From Adenanthera pavonina (Eukaryota; Streptophyta; Magnoliopsida; Fabales; Fabaceae), in the NCBI GenBank assembly GCA_026686845.1, contig JAIVEN010000013.1, forward strand, positions 18,310,001-18,374,000: a DNA stretch of 64,000 nucleotides, given 5' to 3'. The translations under genes and the position numbers were made by a program. Below the pieces are notes generated by a model. The model saw nothing but the letters and a program-made list of their open reading frames with translations. It had not been told where the DNA came from and ran no database searches. Shown here piece after piece: positions 46,172-55,950 of this stretch (position 1 is its first letter; each line of letters starts with the position of its first letter).

Positions 46172-47969
46172 TTATGTTTTCCTTTTAGGTACCCAAATTT
46201 GCTTGGGTCCTTTTTTGTCAGTAGTTATTTTCCTAGATGTAGATGCAACTTTGGGAATCCATTCAACTTTCCTGCCAAGTCCATTTTTCTTCAAAGCACA
46301 AGAATTGGAAATATGTCCCTTTTTGTTACAGAAATGACAGGTAGTGAAAGGACTGCTAGATTGAGAAGCAGGAAGAAAACAATGCAGATAATATTTTTGT
46401 CTAGTATGCCTTGGTTGATCATATGTTTCAATGTGAGGTGATGCATCATTTTTCTTTTTATTATTCTCAGCATGCACAAAATGTCTCATATATGCATTCT
46501 GATTTTTCTTCCTAATCTTTTCCTTGACAGCACATGGATCATAGCCAAGACCAGCTTTTCCTTGTAATATTCTTTGGCTCCCCATCAATGCAAACAACAT
46601 ATCTTTACCTCTAGTGAGCTTAGACATGCTTTTAACTAAATAATCATTAGTTTGCTTAAGTTTAGTGCATGAAGTGCATCAAACAGATTCAGAAGTAGGT
46701 AAAGAGACAGTTTCAGAAAATGCTTTGAGACTCCAGCTTACTTATCTTTTTCTTTGCTAATTTCAGTTCTTTAGCAACTTTAATGAATTCATCATGAAGC
46801 TCATGAAATGCATCCAGTAATTCAGAATAGGAAGGTTCAGATTCATATACCTCTTCTTCCTGATCACTGCTGCATGAGGGTGTGGCTTCTTCAGAAGCAA
46901 GTGCCATTAGACAAATATTGGCAATCTCATCCTCATCTTCTTCTTCCTCATCTGAGCTGTTGCCCCATATAGATGAGATGTAGGCCTTCTTCTTCTTTCC
47001 TTTGTCAGTAGCTTTCTTTTCCTTTTCTTGTTTCTTGATGAATTGGGGGCAGTCCCACTTTATGTGTCCCTGCTTCTTGCACTCATAACAAGTCACAGGT
47101 TCTTTGGTCTCTTTCTTGCTTTCTCCAGCAGCTCCTTTCTTGAAGAATCTCTTGTTCTTCTTCTTGCTGTAGAATCTTCCGAATTTTCTGACCATCTTAG
47201 CCAGAGTTTCCTCATCCAGCTCATCTCCTTCATCAGATTCTTCTTCCTTTTCATCAGCAGCTTTGAGGGCAAGGCCTTTCTTCTTTCTGTCCAGCCCAGC
47301 TTCCTTAAGTGCTTTGATTTTTCCTTCATATTCCTCAAGGCTGCCGAAGAGAGCTGTGACAGAGGCCATTGATTCTCCTCTGGCTTCTTCTATTGCTGTC
47401 ACCTTGGGCTGCCATTCCAGAGGGAGAGCTCTGAGTATCTTTCTTACTTTCTCAGACTGAGTGTATTCATTTCCCAGGCTTTTCAATTGATTTACAATGA
47501 GAATAAATCTCTTTTGAAGCTCCTTTACAGTTTCTCCTTCAGCCATTCTGAAGCTTTCGTACTCCCCAATGCACGTGTTCAGTCTGTTCTCCCTGACTCC
47601 AGATGTTCCTTCATGTGCAATCTGCAGAGTGTCCCACATCCCTTTTGCAGTGGAGCATTGTGAGACTCTGTAGAATTCGTCCTGGTTCAGGGCACTGACT
47701 AAGCAATGCTTTGCTTTGAAATTCAGTAGGACCTTCCTTCTGTCCTCATCATTCCATTATGCTTCCAGCTTCTCTTTGTGTCTTCCATCTTCAGTCAGAG
47801 CCATTGGGACGAAATCTCCTTTTTCAATGACTGACCAGATGTCAAGATCAATTGATTGGAGGTAGATCTGCATTCTCATCTTCTAGTACCCATAATGCTC
47901 TCCACTGAAGCCTGGTGGTCTGTTAGTGTTGTTCCCTTCAGGAAGTATACTCTCTCCAAAGCCAGTCAT
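46172..47969 (-). pseudogene. Sirevirus gag with two zinc knuckles, broken
   Basis: A likely start ATG at 47969 opens 'MTGFGESILPEGNN', then 'GEHYGYxKMRM'. In-frame stops occur at 47885-47883 and 47759-47757; each may replace a tryptophan codon or similar. From there the frame is open to 46713, including 'MWDTLQIAHEGT' and a first CCHC knuckle ('CYECKKQGHIKWDC', about 47089-47046). A second segment in another frame (46627-46172) holds 'GSQRILQGKAGLGY' and a second knuckle ('CHFCNKKGHISNSC'). Pol resumes the first frame, so two compensating frame changes lie near 46630-46740 and 46125-46170. Gag packages element RNA into particles. Confidence 0.85.
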
Positions 47970-48010
47970 CTTATTTCCCGGACTGTGAGTTCCTTTGAAT
48001 GGGAAACCGG

Positions 48011-48022
48011 GCTCTGATACCA
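48011..48022 (-). other. Primer-binding site (initiator tRNA-Met)
   Basis: The minus strand reads TGGTATCAGAGC two bases inside the 5' LTR end (…GCTAACA). This is the usual priming site of plant copia elements and fixes the element's orientation. Confidence 0.9.
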
Positions 48023-48024
48023 CT

Positions 48025-48286
48025 TGTTAGCAAGGCTGACTTCCCAAGAGGGGGGTAAATTGGGAAGTTTGAAATTTTTCTGCACAAAGTGAAGTAAGTG
48101 AAGAATCACAGTATAATGAAAACAATGCGTAAAGCAGAGCAAGGTAAAAAGTAGAGATAAGGAGAAGAGAACTCAGTGATTTATCCTGGTTCGGTCTTCA
48201 CTTTAGACAGCTTTGATCTCCTTTGATATCTTCAATCCAAGCTTTTGAAATGTTAGTTTGGAATCATCAAAACTCTTGTTTCAAGA
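48025..48286 (-). repeat. 5' LTR of the Sirevirus-type element, internally deleted (262 bp)
   Basis: Plus-strand text starts TGTTAGCAAGGCTGACTTCC, continues to 'TTATCCTGGTTCGGTCT', and then jumps directly to 'TCACTTTAGACAGC' and the terminal block ending TTTCAAGA. Compared with the full LTR at 16166, about 1.4 kb is absent between these blocks. The last two bases are GA instead of CA. Confidence 0.8.
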
Positions 48287-48291
48287 TATAC

Positions 48292-51200
48292 AACAACAAC
48301 AACAACAACATTAGCCTTATTCCACTATGTGGGGTCGGCTACATGGATCATACGATGCCAATGAGCTCTATCCAATGCCATCTCCTCAAATAAATCATTT
48401 GTTAAAAAATCATTCCTTATAACTTCCCTTAGTGTCCTTTTTAGTTTTTCTCTATACCTTTTGATCGGGCTCCAAGTCATTTGATCAACTCTCTTCACTG
48501 GCTCCTCTTGCCCTCTTCTTTGTACATGCCCAAACCACCTAACAGGATTTTCCATCATTTTCTCCTCGATAGGTGCAACCCCAACTTTCCTTCGTATAGA
48601 GTCATTTCGTATCTTATCCAATTTTATATGACCACACATCCATCTTAACATTATCATTTCTGCTACTCACATCTTATGCTCTCGTTGTCCTTTCAAAGCT
48701 GAACATTCACTACCATATAACATTGCTAGCCTTATAGCTATTATGTAAAATTTTTCTTTAAGCTTAGTAGGTACCTTATGGTTACAAATAACTCCTGTTG
48801 TTTTCCTCCATTTTAACCACCTAGTTTGTATCCTATGCATAATATTCCCATCAATTTCACCATTATTTTGTAAAATCGACCCCAAATATCTAAACTTTGA
48901 CACCTCAAGGATGATTTGCTCTTTAATTTTTACCTCTGAATCATTTCTAGTTGGCCTCTTATTAAATTTGCAATACATATATTTCGTTTTGCTTCTACTC
49001 AGACGGAAACCTTTTAATTCCAAAGTATGTCTCCATAATTCAAGTTTATAGTTGACCTCTTCTCTTGAGTCCTCAATTAAAACTATAGCATCCGCGAAGA
49101 GCATACACTTTTGAATTTCTTCCTGTATATGTTCTGTAAGAACATCCAAAACCAGATCAAACAGGTATGGACTCAAAGAAGATCCTTGATGTAAGCCTAT
49201 TGTAATAGGAAAGTCCTTTGTCACACCTCTAGGGGTTCTCACACTTGTTGTTGCCCCATCATACATATCCTTTATGGCTCGAATATAAGCCACACGGACA
49301 CCTTTCTTCTCCATTGCTTTTCACAATATCTCTCTTGGTACTCTGTCATAGGCTTTTTTCAAATCTATGAAAATCATATGCAAGTCTCTCTCTTTACTCC
49401 GGTATCTTTCAATCAAACCCCTTAATAAATAGATAGCCTCTGTTGTAGACTGTCCTGGCATAAATCCAAATTGGTTTTCCGAAATACGAGACTCTTTTTT
49501 AAGTCTGTGCTCAATCACTCTTTCCTAAAGTTTCATAGTGTGACTCATGAGTTTTATCCCCCGATAATTAGCATAATTCTGAATATCCCCCTTGTTCTTG
49601 TATATGGGCACTAGAGTGCTCTTTCTCCATTCCTCTATCATTTTCTTGGACCTTAAAATCTCATTAAATAACTTAGAGAGCCACCAAACCCCCTTCTCTC
49701 TTAAGCACTTCCAAACTTCAATAGGAATCCTACGATAGAAATTCAAATTGAAATCATCTTCATGAGTTCTTAATCCTTCAGTATCAATAGTCATATCCAA
49801 TCCATTATTGAAAAGCTTATAAAAGTAGCTCTCCCATCTTTCTTTGATATCATCATTTGCAATTAAAATTTTTCCTTCTTCATCCTTAATGCATCTTACT
49901 TGGTTCAAATCTTTTGACTTTCTTTCCTTTCTCTTGGCAATTTTGTAAATCTTATGTTCACCCTTTTTCGTTCCTAAATCCTAGTAGAATTCCTCAAAAG
50001 CTTTAGATCTAGCATCGCTCACTGCTTTCTTAGTCTTCGTTTTAGCCACCCCATAACATTTCCAATTTTCATCATTATTGCATAAATGCAGGGCTTTGAA
50101 ACACTCTTTCTTATATTTGACATTCTCATGCACACTCTCATTCCACCACCAAGATTCTTTATCCTTAGGTCCAAAACCTTTGGATTCACCCAATACTACT
50201 TTAGTGGTATCTCTGATCCTTTTAGCCATCTCGTCCCACAAGATGTTAGCACTTCCTTGTAAGTCCGAATTACCTTCCTCCATAACTTTCCTCGTAAAGG
50301 TCATTTGTTTCTCACCTTTTAGTTGCCACCACTTAATCCTAGGATGATTTAAAGCTTTTCGACTTTTCAGTTTACGGTTTTTAACTAGCACATTAAGGAC
50401 CAAGACCATATGTTGTGAAGTTAAACTTTCACTAGGGATTACTTTGCAGTCTTTACAAGTTGTTCTATCTGAGTTCTTTACCAAAAAGAAGTCAATTTGC
50501 GACCTTTGGACTCCACTCTTATATGTAATTAAATGCTCCTCCCGCTTCTTGAAATAGGTGTTTACAATCATGAGGTTGTAAGACATTGAAAAATCAAGAA
50601 TGGAATGTCCCTCTTCATTTACTTCTCCAAAGCCATAACTGTCATGAGCTCTCATGTATTGCCTTGTCTCTTTTCCCACATGACCATTAAGGTCCCCCCC
50701 AATGATCTTTTTCTCTTGTGGGATATTTTGAACCAAACCCTCCAAATCTTCCTAAAACTTTTCCTTAATATGTGCGTCCAATCCTACTTGAGGTGCATAA
50801 GTATTAATAACATTGAGTGTATCATGTCCAATAATCAATTTTAAGGATAAGATACTATCTCCAATCCTTCTGACTTCTACCACATTCTTTTTCCAATCTT
50901 TGTCCATAATAATACCAACTCCATTCCTTGTTCTAACCTTCTCTACATACCAAAGTTTATAACTAGTAGTGCCTAACTCCTTAGCCTTTTCTCCCACCCA
51001 TTTGGTTTCTTGAAGACATAAGATGTTAATTCTCCTTCGAATCATAATATCCATCACCTACATAGATTTACTTGTTAACGTACTAATAGTCGAAGAACCA
51101 AATCTAATCTTACTTTTCTGGGCTAACTTCTTTACCCACATCCGTCCAGCATGATGTGGGAACCCTTGCTCATTTAACACTACACCCGGGGCGCCGATGT

Positions 51201-51399
51201 AGCTGCTCTAACTCATTTGACACTGCATTCGAGCTATACAGCGTGTTACTTCTGGGCAACGACCTAGCCTTAGCATATACACATCTTTGATCCATGTCAT
51301 AAGATTCAACAAATTTTTACGTTGGCTGTAGAGGGCCTAACACAACCCTCCTCCTTTACTCGGGCTTGGGACCAGCTATGACACTACATAGGCGGAGTT
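48292..51399 (-). mobile_element. RTE-type LINE, near full length (3.1 kb)
   Basis: A single-ORF non-LTR element: AP endonuclease followed by RT, with a very short 3' UTR and a (GTT)n tail on the minus strand ((AAC)n at 48292-48310), as in plant RTE elements. The right flank ACTCTAACATATATATAC (51400-51417) matches ACTCTAACATATATAC at 39359-39374, differing by one TA unit. The left copy is separated from the LINE by the Sirevirus, which inserted at the tail. So the LINE came first. The 5' leader (51061-51399) carries the phrase 'TGGTCCCAAGCCCG'. Confidence 0.88.
48325..51060 (-). pseudogene. LINE ORF: AP endonuclease and reverse transcriptase, stops only
   Basis: Open segments at 51057-50752, 50745-49981, 49908-49525, 49518-49321, 49314-48667 and 48657-48325 all lie in one reading frame. 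Decay is therefore by in-frame stops (six or so, the first just upstream of 51057) with no net frameshift. Endonuclease landmarks are 'CLQETKW', 'GDLNGHVG' and 'RSQIDFFLV'. RT landmarks are 'NYRGIKLMSHTMKL', 'QFGFMPGQSTTEAI', 'FIDLKKAYDRVPRE', 'GLHQGSSLSPYLF', and 'FADAIVL' where FADD is expected. The C-terminal part ('LRWMCGHIKLDKIRND', 'VRWFGHVQRR') is conserved in plant RTE proteins. The copy is inactive. Confidence 0.88.
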
Positions 51400-51486
51400 A
51401 CTCTAACATATATATACATATATATATATGTTCCAGGGTTGCATGAATGATGTCTGAATATGAAGTATCACTCTTTTGTTTGCTTC

Positions 51487-53340
51487 TCACCAGCAATCCT
51501 TACAGGAGCAAACCCCATTTTCAAAATGGTGGAATCTACTACGATATCTAACCACAATTTTCCTATTGGTAATTTTTGCCATGAGCTTGATCACTGAATG
51601 ACAATCATTGCAAATCCTTAAAATTTTCATGATTCTTAATGTCGAGCATGATTTAGTAGAAATTAGTCCATAGCATATTGCAAGCTTCTCACTATGTACT
51701 GCCAAAGCCCTCTCTTTCTGTTAATCATCAACATCATGTAAAGCCAATTCTATTGCAGGCAAATAGCCCTCCAACCTTGTCAAGTTTTTCAACTCCTCTA
51801 ACTTTTCATAGATTCTTTTCCTTTGAGGGTGTCCTAGGTCTCATGAAAAGAATTCATGTATGATACTATTGACTTCAATGGAACTACAACGTGGTTCCTT
51901 CAAGGTTCCTCATTTCTCCATCTTCTTTCTCACTTTGTGGTGTAATTCCATCTTCCTAATGAAGCATAGAAATATGACAACATTATGTAGGATCCATAAT
52001 CTATACAATTACACTCACTCAATAGTTTCGCAACCTGTTCTCCAATCTTGGCATTTTAATGAATTTTACAAGCACTTAACAAAGCACAAAGCATTCTACT
52101 ATCAGGCTGTACTCCCATTCTACCAATGAAATTATAAGCTTCTTCAAGCCTACCTAGCCTAGCAAGCAAGTCAACGATGCAGCCATAGTGTTGTACTTGT
52201 GGTTCAATCCCATGTTCTGTTACCATTGATTGAAATATCTCATAACCCAGCTCCACCAAACCCCCATGACTGCAAGCATTCAAGACACCAACAAAAATGA
52301 TGCTATTTGGTTTCAGTCGTCGCACTCTCATTTCCCTAAACAATTTAATTGGCTTAATGCTCTATACGTGCATGGCTAACCCTACAATCATGGAATTGTA
52401 AGTGGGCACGTCTCTTACTTTTAGCTCATTGAACAATACCTGTGCTGTATCAATAGCACCACACCTTGAATACATGTTGATTAAGGCACCACCAATGAAT
52501 CGATTTACCTTGATATTGCACTTGCTTGTGTACATATGGACCCATTGACCCAACTCCAAAGCACCAACTGCGATCAAGCAGATAAAACACAAACAATGGT
52601 GACTTCATTAGGCTTCAAATTTTTTGCTTGCATTTCTTTGAATATATCCAAATCCCTATTTAACTCTCCATTCTTTACCAACCTATCTATCACTGCTGTC
52701 CAATAGACTGTGTTACTAGATTGAAGTTGACTAAACAAAGCCATTGGCTGTTGAATCAGCCCATGATCGAAATAGCAAGTTATCATAACTGTGTATGCAA
52801 CAACATCACGTTCAGACATTTTATCCGGCAGCTTCCATGCATCTTCCAATTTGCCACATTTCTTATAAAACCTCATAAGCTTCAATGCTATTGATCGGTT
52901 TAAACTCAACCCAGATTTCAAAACCAGCTGACAATGCATTCCTCTTGCATAGCCTGGAGTAAGCAGAAGAGCACAAGCATTCAAGACTGAAGTGATTGCA
53001 TACTCGTCAGGAAAAATCAACTGGTTGACCATTTGAGTATACAAGTTAAGAGCATCTCTGTGAGAGCCAAGGGAAACCAATCAATCAATAAGAGCAGCAT
53101 AGAGATACACGTTGGGGTTTTCAGTGTAGTGAAAGACCTTGGTGGCATAATCAATGGAATTGATTTCACAGTAAAATCGGACAAGTTCGAAGATGAGGGA
53201 AGGGTCTTGCTCAATCCCTTTCCTTATGATTTTGCATGCATTAATCGAGCGTGATTCATGTCTTTGCTATTCTGCAGCATTGAGATGAGGTTCCTCCGAA
53301 GGATGTGATCTCTGTTGTTGGAAATTGAATTCCAGGAAAT
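51487..53340 (-). pseudogene. PPR-DYW protein pseudogene (OTP80-like)
   Basis: Fragments in order on the minus strand are PLS-type PPR repeats (53080-52574, 'DEYAITSVLNACAL', 'SERDVVAYTVMI', 'AVIDRLVKNGELN'), 52592-52362 ('NMYSRCGAIDTA', 'YNSMIVGLAMH'), 52343-52056 ('VLNACSHGGLVELGYEIF', 'HYGCIVDLLARLGRLEEAY') and a DYW-type C-terminus at 51705-51487 ('HSEKLAICYGL', 'CNDCHSVIKL', 'RFHHFENG'). It ends CKDCW where functional proteins end in DYW. Frameshifts near 52590 and between 52056 and 51705, plus several stops (for example near 53080), destroy the frame. Such proteins edit organelle RNA. The repeat part resembles chloroplast OTP80 from memory; that identity is uncertain. Confidence 0.8.
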
Positions 53341-53484
53341 TTTTTGGGTTTCCCATCATAGGGGCCAAACAAGTAAAGCTCTTGTTGATCTGCGAATTCC
53401 CTTTTGCAAACTCACCTTACATGTCTCATCTTCATTTTGAGTATTGTATTTTTTTTCCAAACAGTATTACTCACCATCACATGT

Positions 53485-53640
53485 TGTCAATAGGACCGAA
53501 CATTGAATTGAATGCTACACTGGTTGATGTTAAATAGTTTGATCATGTTCTAACCAGCTCAAATGGGTTATAATTAAAATAATATATGTTTTAAATAATA
53601 TATAAGAAAAATAAAAGAAGCTTAACCTTTAAGATTTTCC
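53485..53640. repeat. Dispersed repeat fragment, related to 37970-38100
   Basis: 'CTGGTTGATGTTAAATAGTTTGATCATG', 'TCTAACCAG' and 'TTATAATTAAAATAATATA' occur in the same order as in 37970-38070. Class unknown. The following 53641-54111 is plain AT-rich sequence with no gene. Confidence 0.4.
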
Positions 53641-54111
53641 TAATTTTTCATAATTAAAATTTTAAGCATGAAATGAAAAAAACTATATCTTAAAAATAAT
53701 GAACATACAATAAAATATATTAGAAATAAACATATTTCCTGGATATTATAAATTAGAAATAATTTAATCAAATTGATATTTTAAATTCACTTGTTAATAT
53801 AAAAATAGTTCGTATAGAAAACTAATCAAAATACTTAGATTTAAAAGATAAAAATAATTATTATATAAAAGTATTCAAATTAATCACATGAGTAACTAAT
53901 AAATATTTTATTCATTAGAAGTTAATTTTAATAAAACATTAGTGCATATTTATTATCTCTAATTAACATGGAGTTTAGATCATGTTATTAGTAATCTATC
54001 TATGTATTATATATATAAAAATAAGTTTCAAATGTAAATTCCTGTTGCGCCACTTCATCAATAGGTTGAAAAGGAAATATACAGCTTTATAATTTAGGTG
54101 ACATCTCATAT

Positions 54112-54410
54112 GCTCCTTTTGTTCTTATATATAAGGCATATTTTAGAAATTTTTTATGTATTCAAAATATAAGTTGTTTTAGAAAATTCAAAGTATATTA
54201 AATTCTTTTTTTCTATTTTATCTAAAATATTTATGATGGAGAGACAGAGATTGATAGGGATATAATTATGATGAAGTTATAATTTAATAAGGTAATATTG
54301 GAAAGTTTTGGTAATTTTTAAAATTTTCAAGAACCTAAATTAACTTCAACTAATTTTCTTAGTTAATGTAAAGTGGTTAAAATTGACCTACATATAGGAA
54401 TAAAATGAGT
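54112..54410. mobile_element. Decayed Stowaway-like MITE
   Basis: The left end CTCCTTTTGTTCTTATATATAAGGC and the reverse complement of the right end CTCATTTTATTCCTATATGTAGGTC form an imperfect inverted repeat of the CTCCCTCCGT type. About 300 bp; the flanking TA is not clear on the left. Confidence 0.5.
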
Positions 54411-54526
54411 ATTAATCATTTGTGTTATTATTTAATTTTGTGAAATATCATAAGATTATAAATTTATATTAAATGCGGTAATTAATGCTTCATATTGTGA
54501 GGCCTTTAATACTGAAAACTACAGTA

Positions 54527-54941
54527 CTCCTTCTATTCTAGTTTATAGTGTACTTTTAACTACCACACACATACCAAGACAATGATTAGTAATTGAAATT
54601 TTTTTTCTATTATTTCCCAAATTACTCTCATTTGATAATACTTCATACATTAATAAATTGCAGCTATTCTCTTGTTCATTCTTTTTTTTGAGTTCCCATG
54701 GGTCATTAGCTATCATGAAGAGTGAGGTTTTTGAGGAAAATTCTCCTTCATTCATTTATGGTTTGATCGAATCATTAAAGAATTTTCATTAAATGTATTA
54801 GTAACCGTAGAATATATGAGTTTACTTATTAGGCGCAATACTAGAAAGAAAATAAAAAAACACAATGTAATTTGTACAGTGCACTATATTTTGAAACATA
54901 AATTTTTCAGAACAGTGCACTATATAATGTAACGGAGGGGG
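54527..54941. mobile_element. Stowaway-like MITE, 415 bp
   Basis: The left end CTCCTTCTATTCTAGTTTATAGTG and the reverse complement of the right end CCCCCTCCGTTACATTATATAGTG are matching inverted repeats, with TA at both sides. A second TIR-like copy ('CAGTGCACTATAT...') lies inside near 54878, so a partial tandem duplication of the right end is present. No coding sequence. Confidence 0.65.
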
Positions 54942-54943
54942 TA

Positions 54944-55941
54944 CTGTTTTAACAAATATCAATTCTATTTAAAATGAAATTGTAAAGAATTCAAATTTTA
55001 GAGCAAAAATAATGCAAAGGTGGCACAGTATAAAATATAGCTGTTATTTATTCTGCTTAAATAAGTTTATATCTATTATAATTATTTAAGAGAAAAAATC
55101 GATTATAATTAATTTAAGAGAATTCCAATTTCAGCATTCATTTGGTAAATTTTAGTAAATTCAAATTTTAAATTAAAAAAAAAAATCCTGAGTGATAATT
55201 ATTTTGTTATATGAATTTTGATCAATTTGTTGTAGCTGTTCGATTTTAAAAAATTTCAGTGATATTGAAAATCGAACTATAAAAAATCCAAATATTATTT
55301 TCCAATATAAAAAATCTAAACTAAGAGTAAAATATAATGCTAACGTGGCGCAATATAAAATATAGCTATTTTTCATTTTGCTTAAATAAGTTTATATCAT
55401 TATTATAATTATTTTTAAAAAGTTCAAATTTCACCACTTATTTTGTAAATTTTAGTAAATTTATATTTGAATTTAAAAAAAATCCCTAACTGATAATTAT
55501 TTTTAAAAAACCATGCATAAAAAAGAAAAGATAGGCATTTATTTCGAAATTTGAACTATAAAAAGATAGGCATTTAATTTTTGGATTAATTATACCTAGT
55601 GTATTTATTATTTTACAAAAAATTGTTAATAAAATGTCAAATCAGCAATCTTTTATATATATTGGGAATTGGGGGGGGGGAATTCTGTTGCTGGCAATTG
55701 GCATAATTATATGGCAGCTAAAATATTTATTATTGTAATTAATTAAAATTTGAAAATTGGTATTTAAATAATTGGCCATTTAATTCCATTTATTGTTGAT
55801 TGGTTGTTCTAATTGGTAAAATTATTATTAATATAGGATTATAATTGGAACTGCATTTAAATGTTTTATTGTTGTTGATTTGTCATCAAATATCATTAAT
55901 TACAATAATAACGTTTGAATGATTATGGCTTTTAATTTGAT
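54944..55941. other. AT-rich intergenic region with duplicated segment
   Basis: The segment around 54990-55200 ('AATGCAAAGGTGGCACAGTATAAAATATAGCTGTTATT' style text) recurs with changes at about 55330-55520 ('AATGCTAACGTGGCGCAATATAAAATATAGCTATT'), a direct duplication roughly 320 bp apart. (G)11 lies near 55670. No gene. Confidence 0.45.
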
Positions 55942-55950
55942 TATTTTTTA

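Larger units (their letters stand above)
39375..48286 (-). mobile_element. Sirevirus-type Ty1/copia retrotransposon with env-like ORF, 8.9 kb
   Basis: On the minus strand the order is 5' LTR (48286-48025), initiator tRNA-Met primer site, gag with two zinc knuckles, protease, integrase, RT, RNase H, a 1-kb repeat-rich spacer, an env-like ORF, polypurine tract and 3' LTR (39605-39375). Copia order (integrase before RT) plus an ORF after pol is the Sirevirus/SIRE1 arrangement. TATAC flanks it on both sides (39370-39374, 48287-48291). Coding damage is light: two stops in gag, a frame change in the gag-protease joint, one stop in RNase H, and one stop in the env-like ORF. It inserted at the 3' tail of the LINE at 48292. 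Confidence 0.92.

Noticed and set aside
43180..47460. Plus-strand ORFs within the copia element (for example 47028-47372)
   Set aside because: They are antisense shadows of gag and pol.
48292..48310. (AAC)n as an independent microsatellite
   Set aside because: It is the 3' tail of the RTE-type LINE on the minus strand, supported by its position directly after the RT C-terminus.
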